Part shown: in pieces, positions 38,122 through 47,422 of the stretch | How positions within the stretch are numbered: the first letter of the stretch is position 1 | Layout: each line of letters starts with the position of its first letter | From: Rhodothermales bacterium | GTDB taxonomy: Bacteria > Bacteroidota > Rhodothermia > Rhodothermales > Bin80 | Reading direction: 5' to 3' | Assembly (NCBI GenBank): GCA_958296045.1 | Contig: CATQHT010000003.1 | Span: 2,316,501-2,380,500, forward strand | DNA: 64,000 nt | The notes under the pieces: model-generated | Databases searched by the model: none | The model's input: only the letters and a program-made list of their open reading frames with translations | Told to the model about the DNA's origin: nothing | Program-made: the position numbers and the translations under genes

Positions 38122-38487
38122 TAGTGCGACTGGCCCCAACCTAAGCAGGGGGTATGACAGCCTTATGTCAGTGACGAGGCTCCGAATGAAAAAAGCGCGC
38201 GGCAGTTCTAGCAAAGGGTGCCTCTACGCCCAGTTGCGCAGAAATGTATCAGGAATGTGCGCGGGATCACGGTGCAGGGCAGGCCAAGGTCATGCCTGAG
38301 GGTGCCCACGCGCTGTCCCAGAACCCCGAGACTACCATGGCAGGGAGCTCTGGCAATACCCTTGGCGCACCGCCGGGTCTGCGCCCTGATGAGGGTCTGC
38401 TCTGCGTCTTGGACGGTGCCACGAAGGATTACCCGCACAAACGAAGGGGCCTCCCATGAGGGCGTCCGCAACGGAATTCCAATGAGC

Positions 38488-38620
38488 GTGCACCAGGCTA
38501 ACTGGTGCCAGTACAGGGAGTGAAAGTCTCCCGATGTGAAGGACTAACCATCCACGCATCTCCTCGAGCCGTGCGTTGGTACCCGCGAGGGTGCAGGCGA
38601 AGCGTCGGTAGAGGTGCGTG
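38488..38620 (+). mobile_element. Group II intron lineage A, 5' fragment fused to IS66
   Basis: GTGCACCAGGCTAACTGGTG through CTCGAGCCGTGCG to GCGTCGGTAGAGGTGCGTG matches the first ~130 nt of lineage A introns, closest to the copy at 46034. The match ends abruptly, and IS66 sequence follows at ~38621. Confidence 0.75.
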
Positions 38621-39190
38621 TCCAACGACACCGGACGCTTGGAAATTGATACCAACGCCGTCGAAAGGGCCATGCGCACGGTTGCGATCGGTCGCAAAAA
38701 CTACCTCTTCTGCGGATCCCACTACGCAGCCAAGCAGATGGCCGCCTTCTACACGCTCCTGGCAACGTGCCGGTTGCACGGCGTTAATCCTATAAAATGG
38801 CTCGAAGATGTGCTGCCGCGCATTGCTGCGGGCCATCCAGCCAAAAAGATCCACCTGCTACTACCCCACCAGTGGCAGCCACTCCATCCCCTGGCACCTC
38901 CATAGAAGGATGCGCGGAGCAAGGCCATGAACCATTCTCTGCTACCTTCATCCGTACGTAATACTGCACCGACGATCCGCCCTTACATACGCGGCCACAC
39001 CTGCGTGACTACGCCGCCTACATGCCAAAAACGCACTTCAATACCCGTCCGCACTGCAGCCGCATGGCCGCTCGCTCATTTACGAGGTACGTCCTCCATA
39101 GAAGATCGCCCGCGCCCACAATCTGACTCGAAAGAACATCGGCGAATACCAAAAACAGCCAGAGCTACCAGGCATGACTGCTCTGCCGAG
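38621..39190 (+). pseudogene. IS66 TnpC C-terminal fragment (second locus) with non-coding end
   Basis: This encodes LEIDTNAVERAMRTVAIGRK, NYLFCGSHYAAKQMAAF and NPIKWLEDVLPRIAAGHPAK up to 38905, then ~285 bp of element end. The same order occurs at 26428-26768 plus 30033-30230. Both IS66 pieces lack tnpA, tnpB and most of tnpC. Confidence 0.8.
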
Positions 39191-39195
39191 GTAAG

Positions 39196-41503
39196 CCCAT
39201 CTTTATCACTCGGGCTGACACTTCCCGAGTTCGGGTCACTTTCTTCCCTGATTTCTTCTTGGAAGCCGATTGAAGTGCCGTCTTTCACCGTTTCTTGCCG
39301 TTTTTCGCCGGATGCCGCCGGGATCGGGCCGGATTCAGGCTATTTTGCCGTCAATGGCGTTGTAGTGTTACGACTCATGTGTCGGCAATCCGTCGCCAAC
39401 GCTACCGTTATACATGCTCACACCAGACGCGCAAGAGCATCTTCATACGAACCAACAAATATTGCCTCAAGAACGGCCAGGCACGAACCGGATTCGCGCT
39501 CCTTCAAGCCCGACGCATCGAAGGACAGCCCACAAACCGTACCGTGCTTAACCTCGGACAGGATTTCAGTATCCCCAAGTCCGACTGGCTCCAACTCGCT
39601 AAACAGGTCGTCGCCCGACTGAAAGGACAATCCTGCACCCCCTTCAAGGAAGACGATGAGCACTTCCAGAACACGGTCGATGATATCGTCAAAAGACTCC
39701 TGGACAATGGCTTTGACATCAATGCAAAACACCTGGATGGTCGCGACACCATTCTCACAGACAAGGTCCATAACCCCGAGGCAAAGACCGTCGGAGGCGA
39801 GCGCCTAGCGCTGCAAGCGCTCAAACTGCTGGGCATGGAAGAACTCTTGCGTGAACTCGGGTTTCCCGAAAATCATATCAAACTCGCCTGTGCGTTGATC
39901 GTCGGACGTATGCTCTGTCCCGGCAGTGAACGGCACACCCATAAGTGGATGACGCAGGCCTCCAGTATCCTGGAGCTGCTGAATCTCCAGGCGCCAAGTC
40001 TGAGCATGCTGTACCGATGCTCAGACCGGTTGCACCGGCACCGGCATGAGATTACGAACCGACTCTTTGGAAACACAAAGTCGTTGTTGAAATTTGACGA
40101 GACGATCATTTTTTATGACCTGACCAATACGTTCTATCGTGGGCGCAGCAAAGACAAGCGCACCGATTGTCCCCTGGTCACGCTGGCTATGACGCTCGAT
40201 GCCTCGGGATTCCCGCGCAGTGTGGAGATTCTACCCGGCAATGCGAGTGAGCCGGCTACGCTCCAACAGGCCATTGAGAAGCTCAACGGCGCGACGCCCA
40301 CCGTCATCATGGATGCGGGCATCGCGACCGAGGCACATTTGGCATACTTGAAAAAAAAACAACCTCAACTGGATCTGTGTGGACCGCAAAAAGGCGCCTC
40401 CGGTGCCCACTGAGGCACCCGATCAAGCGTTTGAAACCGCCAAAGGGGTACAGGTCAGGGCTTGGAAGTTATCCGAAAAGGAGGGTGCGTTGCGCGTCTA
40501 TGTACACAGTGAAGCCCGGCAAGCCACCGACGAGCAGATCTTACAGACGAAATGCCATCAGTTTGAAGCGGCACTGGAGCACCTCCATGAGGGACTGCCC
40601 GTACCCAGACGCCTGAAAAACTTCAGTAAAGTGGAACGTAAGGTCGGCCGCCTACAGGAGAAGTACCGGTCGGTGGCGCACCTGTATGAGGTTAAAGTGA
40701 AGCAAAAAGAGGGGACGCACCTAGCCGAATTGGTCACGTTGCGCGTGCGCGCCTCCCATCAGAAAAGAACCCAGACCACCGGTGGATATGTGCTTGGCAC
40801 CAGCCATACCACCTGGTCTGCCGAAAAGGTTGCGCGCACCTACTGGCGGCTCACGGAGATTGAGGCCACATTCCGTGTCATGAAGTCCGACCTCGGATTA
40901 CGGCCCATCTATCACAGCAAAGATAAACGCATTGAAGGGCATCTGTTCATAGCCGTGCTGGCCTACCACGTCTCCCATTTGATTCGCATAAAGCTCAAGG
41001 CCAACCATATCCATGAAAGCTGGGATTCGCTCCGCTTCAGGCTCAATTAGATTCTTCGGATTACCACGGTGATGCCCAAGAGTAAGCACCGCTATCTCGT
41101 CCTCAGAGTGGATCAACAGTTAACACCATTGCTGCAGCGGATCGTCCAGAGTCTGGGCATGAGCTACGATCCCGCGGCGACAAGAACCAAGGAGGAGTAC
41201 TCCAGTGAGCCGAGTGATCTCGAAAAACCTCCTGACCCATAAATCCTGTTACGCTCCCCATGCTTCACGCCAGTACCCACTCCAGAAGGAGCAGCGTGAG
41301 CTGTGCCCAATGCGGACCGATCAGGCCCGCTGACGGTGCTTCGATACGATGGAGGACACGCAAAACCGGGGCGACCACCACCGTAAATCAGCAACGACCG
41401 CTCCAGTAAACAGCAAGGTCCTAATAGCCCCGATATAACGCTCCCCAAAGCCGGGGACAGGGGAGGTCCGGCCTTGCATTTCACTACCAGTGACGAAGTT
41501 GGG
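39196..41503 (+). mobile_element. IS1634-family insertion sequence, copy 2 (decayed)
   Basis: The ends are CCCATCTTTATCACT at the left and the complement of CCCAACTTCGTCACT at the right, about 2.3 kb apart, with a broken transposase inside. The flanking 4-mers (TAAG and TTTC) do not match, unlike copies 1 and 3. A later rearrangement has therefore replaced at least one flank, or the element did not arrive as this unit. Confidence 0.75.
39442..41242 (+). pseudogene. IS1634-family transposase, frameshifted and with a stop
   Basis: The N-terminal part (IFIRTNKYCLKNGQARTGFA ... VIMDAGIATEAHLAYLK) shifts frame at a run of nine A (40351-40359). It continues as DRKKAPPVPTEAPDQ to the catalytic block YWRLTEIEATFRVMKSDL. 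A TAG at 41048-41050 separates the last ~64 codons (TTVMPKSKHRYLVLRVDQQL ...). With eight A the frame would be restored. Compared with copy 1 it belongs to a sister subgroup together with copy 3. Confidence 0.85.
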
Positions 41504-41532
41504 TTTCCACTAGTTGTGGTCCACTTCCCTTC

Positions 41533-41620
41533 ATGTCCGTGCGCCTCATGGAGATGCGTCGCGTCCTAAAGCCCACCGGCAGCATCTATCTGCACAGTGA
41601 CGGCCGTGCCAGTCAGCGCA
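41533..41620 (+). pseudogene. DNA methyltransferase fragment
   Basis: MSVRLMEMRRVLKPTGSIYL followed by HSDGRASQ matches the LKPTG..(Y/F)LHCD region of beta-class methyltransferases, such as the split gene at 20200-20863 (MKRILKPTGIIFLHCD). Only ~29 codons remain between the IS1634 copy and intron-associated sequence. Confidence 0.55.
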
Positions 41621-41624
41621 GCGC

Positions 41625-41892
41625 GCCTAGGGCCGGTAGGATGAGGGTCCTTGATATCTTGGGCCAGCGCGTAGCTGCGCAGGAAGTGGGAGCCCGCAGA
41701 TCAGGCACGCACCGGCTTCGCTTGGATTCGTGTGTCACGTACAGGCATGGAGGTGAAAGTATGAGGTAGGAAAAAGAGCCTGAGAACTACGTGAGGGATG
41801 GAGGTAGGCCCTCCGCAGCCGCCAGTCAGGTGGAGGCTGCAAACCGCCCACTGCTGCTGCGCTTAAGAGGCGTGGTGGTTAGCGAGCTGGGA
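41625..41892 (+). mobile_element. Putative third intron-type sequence (lineage C), fragment 1
   Basis: Its last ~100 bp (GGCCCTCCGCAGCCGCC ... CTGCTGCGCTTAAGAGGCGTGGTGGT) match the 43607-43766 segment that begins GTGCGCCACGAAGGCGTGG, a canonical group II 5' end. Both are directly followed by a lineage A intron 5' end. I read it as domain I of a third intron type; no reverse transcriptase of this type is present. Confidence 0.4.
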
Positions 41893-43606
41893 GTGCGCCA
41901 GGCTAACTGGCGTTAGTACAGGGGGTGCAAGTCCCCCGTTGTGAAAGAGAATCCATCTACACATCTCCTCGAGCCGTGCGTCTGTACTCGCGAGGGTGCA
42001 GGCGAAGCGTCGGTAGAGGCGCGTGTGGGCAGGGCTAATGAGCACCGAAAGAGCTATAGTCTGGGATGCCGAGGCTTTTCCCATGGTCGAAGGCAACATC
42101 TTCTTTGCCACTAACGGTGAGGCGGAGGAGGATCCCACGGTGTCTAAGAACCCAGGCACGCACGTACGTACTACGCCGGGACCTGGGAGGTCTCCGTGTC
42201 ACCCTGGAGTCGTTCAGGGTCGCGAAAGAGAGGGTTAATCCCCGTAACTGGAGATGAACGACATGGAGAAGTCCGATACAGGAATAGTAGCTAAGAAAGC
42301 AGCGAACAAGGGGCGTAGCCGCCCGGCGGAGTTGCCGGAGCCAAGTCCTGTACCTGAGGGGAAACTGGAAAACTCTAACACTGTCCGGGCGCGGGATCGG
42401 GTAGCGGTGACACAAGGAGCGGACCGGTTGCGACAATTCGTGAAGCGGAAACCCAAGGAGAAGCTCACGACGCTTCTGCACCATGTTACGGTGAAATCGC
42501 TGCGGCATGCCTTCTATCGTTTAAAGAGGAAGGCAGCGCCAGGCGTGGACGGCGTGACATGGGCGGAGTACGAGGTTGGATTGACAGCGCGTTTGGCTGA
42601 CTTACATGACCGCGTGCACAGCGGAGCGTACCGGGCGATGCCGTCCAGGCGGGTTGAGATACCCAAGCCAGATGGCAGTACACGACCGCTCGGCATTGCG
42701 GCACTGGAGGACAAGATTGTCCAGGCTGCGGTGGCGATCTGTATCCTGCTCCCGATCTATGAGGAGGAGTTTCTTGACTTCAGCTATGGGTTTAGGTACA
42801 AGCGGAAGGCGCATGATGCGTTGGACGCGTTGGCCTATGCGATCGGGCGTACGAAGGTCAACTGGATTGTTGATGCGGACATACGTTCTTTCTTTGACAT
42901 GGTGGACCAGGGCTGGCTGATTCGGTTTCTGGAGCACCGCATAGCGGACAAACGGGTCATTCGGCTGATCATCAAATGGCTCAAGGCAGGCGTAATGGAG
43001 GGCGGTGTTTTGCGGGACAGTCCGATGGGCACCCCGCAAGGCGCGGTAATTTCGCCGATACTGGCGAATGTGTACCTGCACTATGTCCTGGATCTGTGGT
43101 ACGATAAGCGATGGCGCGTGCGGGAGGCGTGGGGGGAAACCTGCCTTGTCCGTTATGCGGACGACTTTGTGGTAGGCTTCCAGCGGAAGCACGACGCGCA
43201 GCGTTTTCTAAGGGACCTAGGGCAGCGGATGGCCAAATTTGGCTTATCCCTGCATCCGAAGAAGACTCGCTTGTTGGAATTTGGGCGGTTTGCGGCGACG
43301 AATCGCCGCAGCCGAGGTGAGGGCCGTCCCGAGACGTTTGACTTTCTGGGTTTTACGCATTATTGCCGTAGGACCCGCCGCGGTTGGTTCGGATTGGGAC
43401 GGAAACCGGTAGGGAAGCGAATGGCACGAAAGCTGAAAAGCCTGCGTCAGGAGCTTCGCCGTAGGATGCATGCACCGTTACACGCTACAGCCCAGTGGCT
43501 GGGGCGCGTACTTGGGGGATGGCTGAACTACTACGCTGTTCCCACCAGCTTTGTGTTTCTACGAAGGTTCTTTACCCGCCTGAAGCGTGAATGGATGAAA
43601 ATAATC
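41893..43606 (+). mobile_element. Group II intron lineage A, 3'-truncated, with IEP
   Basis: The 5' end GTGCGCCAGGCTAACTGGCG is followed by structured domain I-III sequence (~360 nt) and the maturase ORF. The intron stops inside the ORF at 43606, where another GTGCG sequence begins (43607). Domains V and VI are missing, so the copy cannot splice in cis. Confidence 0.8.
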
Positions 43607-43636
43607 GTGCGCCACGAAGGCGTGGAGGGATACTGA
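42254..43636 (+). CDS. Group II intron reverse transcriptase/maturase (C-terminally truncated)
   Basis: A 460-aa protein with an RT core (GVDGVTWAEYE, IPKPDGSTRPLGIAALEDKI, the YADD active site in CLVRYADDFVVGFQ) and a maturase X domain with GGWLNYYAVPTSFVFLRRFF. Its genuine sequence ends at MKII (43606). The last ten codons (VRHEGVEGY ...) are read from the adjoining intron-like sequence. The intact twin at 44129-45637 continues for ~50 more residues. It has no HNH endonuclease domain, as in several bacterial classes. Confidence 0.85.
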   Translation: MNDMEKSDTGIVAKKAANKGRSRPAELPEPSPVPEGKLENSNTVRARDRVAVTQGADRLRQFVKRKPKEKLTTLLHHVTVKSLRHAFYRLKRKAAPGVDGVTWAEYEVGLTARLADLHDRVHSGAYRAMPSRRVEIPKPDGSTRPLGIAALEDKIVQAAVAICILLPIYEEEFLDFSYGFRYKRKAHDALDALAYAIGRTKVNWIVDADIRSFFDMVDQGWLIRFLEHRIADKRVIRLIIKWLKAGVMEGGVLRDSPMGTPQGAVISPILANVYLHYVLDLWYDKRWRVREAWGETCLVRYADDFVVGFQRKHDAQRFLRDLGQRMAKFGLSLHPKKTRLLEFGRFAATNRRSRGEGRPETFDFLGFTHYCRRTRRGWFGLGRKPVGKRMARKLKSLRQELRRRMHAPLHATAQWLGRVLGGWLNYYAVPTSFVFLRRFFTRLKREWMKIIVRHEGVEGY

Positions 43637-43766
43637 TATGTAGTATCCTTCCCAGCTATGCTGCACAGGAGATGAGGGTCGGCCCCTCGGTGCCGCCGTG
43701 CAGACGGAGGCATCAAACCACTTACCGCTGCTGCGCTTAAGAGGCGTGGTGGTAAGCAGGTAAGAA
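43607..43766 (+). mobile_element. Putative third intron-type sequence (lineage C), fragment 2
   Basis: It begins GTGCGCCACGAAGGCGTGGA exactly at the codon where lineage B introns join the lineage A ORF elsewhere (46918, 61223). It runs 160 bp to the 5' end of the next lineage A intron at 43767. It shares its 3' ~100 bp with 41790-41892. Group II identity rests on the GTGCG start and the insertion context. Confidence 0.45.
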
Positions 43767-45687
43767 GTGCGCCAGGCTAACTGGCGATAGTACAGGGGGT
43801 GCAAGTCCCCCGTTGTGAAAGACTAACCATCTGCACATCACCTCGAGCCGTGCGTCTGTACTCGCGAGGGTACAGGCGAAGCGTCGGTAGAGGCGCGTGT
43901 GGGCAGGGCTAATGAGCACCGAAAACGCTATAGTCTGGGATGCCGAGGCTTTTTTCTTTGGTCGAAGGCAACATCTTCTTTGCCGCCAATGGTGAGGCGA
44001 AGGAGGGTCCCACGGTGTCTAAGAACCCAGGCACGCACGTACGTACTACGCCGGGACCTGGGAGGTCTCCGTGTCACCCTGGAGTCGTTCAGGGTCGCGA
44101 AAGAGAGGGTTAATCCCCGTAACTGGAGATGAACGACATGGAGAAGTCCGATACAGGAATAGTAGCTAAGAAAGCAGCGAACAAGGGGCGTAGCCGCCCG
44201 GCGGAGTTGCTGGAGCCAAGTCCTGTACCTGAGGGGAAACTGGAAAACTCTAACACTGTCCGGGCGCGGGATCGGGTAGCGGTGGAACAAGGAGCGGACC
44301 GGTTGCGACAATTCGTGAAGCGGAAACCCAAGGAGCAGCTCACGACGCTTCTGCACCATATCACGGTGAAATCGCTGCGGCATGCCTTCTATCGTTTAAA
44401 GAGGAAGGCAGCGCCAGGCGTGGACGGCGTGACATGGGCGGAGTACGAGGTTGGATTGACAGCGCGTTTGGCTGACTTACATGACCGCGTGCACAGCGGA
44501 GCGTACCGGGCGATGCCGTCCAGGCGGGTTGAGATACCCAAGCCAGATGGCAGTACACGACCGCTCGGCATTGCGGCACTGGAGGACAAGATTGTCCAGG
44601 CTGCGGTGGCGATCTGTATCCTGCTCCCGATCTATGAGGAGGAGTTTCTTGACTTCAGCTATGGGTTTAGGTACAAGCGAAAGGCGCATGATGCGTTGGA
44701 CGCGTTGGCCTATGCGATCGGGCGTACGAAGGTCAACTGGATTGTTGATGCGGACATACGTTCTTTCTTTGACATGGTGGACCAGGGCTGGTTGATTCGG
44801 TTTCTGGAGCACCGTATAGCGGACAAACGGGTCATTTGGCTGATCATCAAATGGCTCAAGGCAGGCGTAATGGAGGCCGGTGTTTTGCGGGACAGTCCGA
44901 TGGGCACCCCGCAAGGCGCGGTAATTTCGCCGATACTGGCGAATGTGTACCTGCATTATGTCCTGGACCTGTGGTATGAAAAGCGATGGCGCGTGCGGGT
45001 GGCGTGGGGAGAAACCTGCCTTGTCCGTTATGCGGACGACTTTGTGGTAGGCTTCCAGCGGAAGCACGACGCGCAGCGTTTTCTAAGGGATATAGGGCAG
45101 CGGATGGCCAAATTTGGCTTATCCCTGCATCCGAAGAAGACTCGCTTGTTGGAATTTGGGCGGTTTGCGGCGGTGAATCGCCGCAGCCGAGGTGAGGATC
45201 GTCCCGAGACGTTTGACTTTCTGGGTTTTACGCATTACTGCCGTAAGACTCGCCGTGGTCGTTTCGGATTGGGACGGAAACCGGTGGGGAAGCGCATGGC
45301 ACGAAAGCTGAAAAGCCTGTGTCAGGAGCTTCGCCGTAGGATGCATGCACCGTTACACGCTACAGCCCAGTGGCTGGGGCGCGTACTTGGGGGATGGCTG
45401 AACTACTACGCTGTTCCCACCAGCTTTGTGTTTCTACGAAGGTTCTTTACCCGCCTGAAGCGTGAGTGGATGAAGGTCATCCGCAGACGTTCGCAGAAGG
45501 ATCGCATGACATGGAGTAAGCTGGAGACCATGGTTACATGGTGCTGGCCTGCGCTCAAGATCAAACACCCCTGGCCTGATCAACGATATGTCGCCATGCA
45601 CGCCGGTGCGACCCAAGGGAGGAGCCGGATGCGTTAACGCGCCCGTCCGGATCTGTGCGGGGGGCCCGGGGAAACCCGGGTCCCTAC
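43767..45687 (+). mobile_element. Group II intron lineage A, full length
   Basis: The 5' end GTGCGCCAGGCTAACTGGCG, the complete maturase ORF (44129-45637), domain V GAGCCGGATGCG ... CGTCCGGATCTG (~45619-45655) and a GC-rich domain VI hairpin (GGCCCGGGGAAACCCGGGTCC) ending CTAC at ~45687. It is the only apparently complete lineage A copy and thus the likely active one. It is followed without a gap by lineage B domain I sequence. Confidence 0.85.
44129..45637 (+). CDS. Group II intron reverse transcriptase/maturase, lineage A
   Basis: A 502-aa intron-encoded protein. RT blocks include APGVDGVTWAEYE, WIVDADIRSFFDMVD, GTPQGAVISPILANVYLHY and CLVRYADDFVVGFQ (YADD). The X domain contains WLGRVLGGWLNYYA. 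The C-terminus WCWPALKIKHPWPDQRYVAM is basic and without HNH. It starts at ATG 44129 within domain IV, after GGAGATGAACGAC. It promotes splicing and, by RT activity, intron mobility. The ORF end overlaps domain V (...TQGRSRMR), as is usual in compact introns. Confidence 0.92.
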   Translation: MNDMEKSDTGIVAKKAANKGRSRPAELLEPSPVPEGKLENSNTVRARDRVAVEQGADRLRQFVKRKPKEQLTTLLHHITVKSLRHAFYRLKRKAAPGVDGVTWAEYEVGLTARLADLHDRVHSGAYRAMPSRRVEIPKPDGSTRPLGIAALEDKIVQAAVAICILLPIYEEEFLDFSYGFRYKRKAHDALDALAYAIGRTKVNWIVDADIRSFFDMVDQGWLIRFLEHRIADKRVIWLIIKWLKAGVMEAGVLRDSPMGTPQGAVISPILANVYLHYVLDLWYEKRWRVRVAWGETCLVRYADDFVVGFQRKHDAQRFLRDIGQRMAKFGLSLHPKKTRLLEFGRFAAVNRRSRGEDRPETFDFLGFTHYCRKTRRGRFGLGRKPVGKRMARKLKSLCQELRRRMHAPLHATAQWLGRVLGGWLNYYAVPTSFVFLRRFFTRLKREWMKVIRRRSQKDRMTWSKLETMVTWCWPALKIKHPWPDQRYVAMHAGATQGRSRMR

Positions 45688-46917
45688 CGCGAGAAGGCCC
45701 GGCAAAGATCGGGTCAGGTGTGATCCATTCAAGTTGAGCGCAAGCGAACCGCTGATGACGTGTCGAAACATCCTTAGACGAGGTCAAAACCGGGGTTGGG
45801 TTATTGCCCCGGGAGCAGTCAGGGAGAGATCTGCTTACTGCCCTGGCGGCCTCCGGCATAGAGGCGGCAAGAGGTCGGATCAGGCTCGTGTGCGGAACGT
45901 GGGAACCTGTCGTTCCGATGTTAAGGGAGACTCGCAAGAGGAAATACCTCAAGCGACTGAGTACCGAAGCGGGGCACAGGGGCGGAGTACTTCGTAGTAG
46001 TGTTGAACCCTCTGTAATGGAGGCGGAGCGAAGGTGCGCCAGGCTAACTGGTGCCAGTACAGGGAGTGAAAGTCTCCCGATGTGAAGGACTAACCATCCA
46101 CGCATCTCCTCGAGCCGTGCGTCGGTACCCGCGAGGGTGCAGGCGAAGCGTCGGTAGAGGTGCGGGTGGGCAGGGCTAATGAGCACCGAAAATGTCATCG
46201 TCCGGGACGCCGAGGGTTTCTTCGTGGTCGAAGGCAACACCTTCTTTGCCGTTAATGGTGAGGCGGAGGAGGGTCCCGCGGTGTCCAAGAACCCAGGCAC
46301 GCACGTACGTACTGCATCGGGACCTGGGAGGTCTCTCCACTACCCATCCCTTCGGGGAGGGTCGCCAAAGCGTAGGCTAAATGCCGATCGGAGGATGTAC
46401 GGTGGAGAGAAGTCAGATGCGACCATAGTAGCTATGAAGCCAGCGAACAACGCGTGGATGACCACGGGGCGGAGCCGGTGGAGCCAAGGGTCGCACCCAA
46501 GGGGAAAGCGGAAAGCTGGATTCATGCCGGACTCTGGGCCGGATTACGTGGATCTGTCCAAGAGCTGTGGACTCAGTGCCACAGTCGGGGCGCAGGTGTA
46601 CCGCTTACGGCTGGAGGTGGGGTTTCCCCACTTCCTAACGTCATGCGCGGGAGCGCGACCTGCGGGAAGAGCCGTGTGCGTTAACGCGCACGCACGGATC
46701 TGTGCGGGGCCCCAGGGGAAACCCTGGGGCTACCGCGATGGAGTACCCTGGTCTGTTGTTGATCTATAGGACAACCGGAAACGGGACGATCCATTGGGAG
46801 GCAGCTCTGGATGGTTGGCAACAACCGTCTGATGGACCGGGAAGAGCCGGATGCGTGGAGACGCGCACGTCCGGTTCTGTGAGGGCCTGGGGGTGAGATT
46901 CCCCCGGGCTACTTGAC
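45688..46917 (+). mobile_element. Group II intron lineage B, ORF-less, interrupted by a lineage A intron
   Basis: Lineage B domain I-III sequence (45688-46033) matches 47423-47760 (GAACCG.TGA.GACGTGTCGAAA, GAGTACC.A.GC..CACAGGGGCGG, TGTAATGG...CGGAGCGAAG). It is interrupted by an ORF-less lineage A intron at 46034-46733. Lineage B then resumes to domain V GAGCCGGATGCGTGGAGACG and domain VI ending CTACTTGAC at 46917. An intron within an intron is a twintron arrangement. The reverse transcriptase ORF of this copy has been lost. Confidence 0.7.
46034..46733 (+). mobile_element. Group II intron lineage A, ORF-less, nested in lineage B
   Basis: The 5' end GTGCGCCAGGCTAACTGGTG lies directly after GGAGCGAAG of lineage B. 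Domain I follows, then about 250 bp with no RT motifs, then domain V GAGCCGTGTGCGTTAACGCG and domain VI (GGGCCCCAGGGGAAACCCTGGGGC) ending CTAC at ~46733. It could be mobilised only in trans, for example by the protein at 44129. Confidence 0.72.
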
Positions 46918-47422
46918 CGCAGACGTTCGCAGAAGGATCGCATGACATGGAGTAAGCTGGAGACCATGATTACATGGTGCTGGCCTGCGCTCAAGATCAA
47001 ACACCCCTGGCCTGATCAACGATATGTCGCCATGCACGCCGGTGCGACCCAACCCAAGTTTGTCACTGTAGTGAAGTTTCTTGGGTGAGGTAACACATCC
47101 CTGACATACAGGGATGGTCAGAAGGGCGGGTTTTACCGGTGTGTATTACATGTTCACGTGCCCTTCAGAACGGTTTGGCAGCGAAATGGTTGAGGAACAT
47201 CGCACTAGATAACACTACATTGGCTACTTGAAAAACAAGAGGTGCCAAAGTTATATGAATCATATATATAACATATGTTTTGAGACTAAATTATCAGAAA
47301 ACAGACCCCGATTTCGCTGCGATTGGGGCGGCATTGACAAACTTGGGCCAAGGGAGGAGCCGGATGCGTTAACGCGCCCGTCCGGATCTGTGCGGGGGGC
47401 CCGGGGAAACCCGGGTCCCTAC
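46918..47422 (+). mobile_element. Group II intron lineage A, 3' part, split by a MITE
   Basis: It starts CGCAGACGTTCGCAGAAGG, which is the coding sequence of the last ~50 residues of the lineage A maturase (from 45482 in the intact copy). It continues through domains V/VI to ~47422. It directly follows the lineage B 3' end CTACTTGAC, so lineage B once inserted within a lineage A ORF. A 295-bp MITE (47053-47347) interrupts it, with repeat CCAA. Confidence 0.75.
47053..47347. mobile_element. 295-bp MITE derived from the IS1634-family element
   Basis: It has perfect 13-bp inverted ends CCCAAGTTTGTCA ... TGACAAACTTGGG and the 4-bp target repeat CCAA (47049-47052 and 47348-47351). Its left ~115 bp match 1984-2098 of IS1634 copy 1 (GTGAGGTAACACATCCCTGA, CATACAGGGATGGTCAGAAG). 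Its right ~170 bp resemble 3930-4094. The transposase gene is deleted. Removing it restores the intron sequence GACCCAAGGGAGGAGCC exactly. Confidence 0.9.

Noticed and set aside
41893-46200. Repeated sequences suggesting a CRISPR or satellite array
   Set aside because: The repeats are long (hundreds of bases), start GTGCG and carry domain V/VI and RT ORFs, so they are group II introns. No short regularly spaced repeats were seen anywhere in the window.
45434-46300. 288-aa minus-strand frame
   Set aside because: It runs antisense through intron RNA domains and the end of the maturase gene; structured intron RNA often gives such frames.
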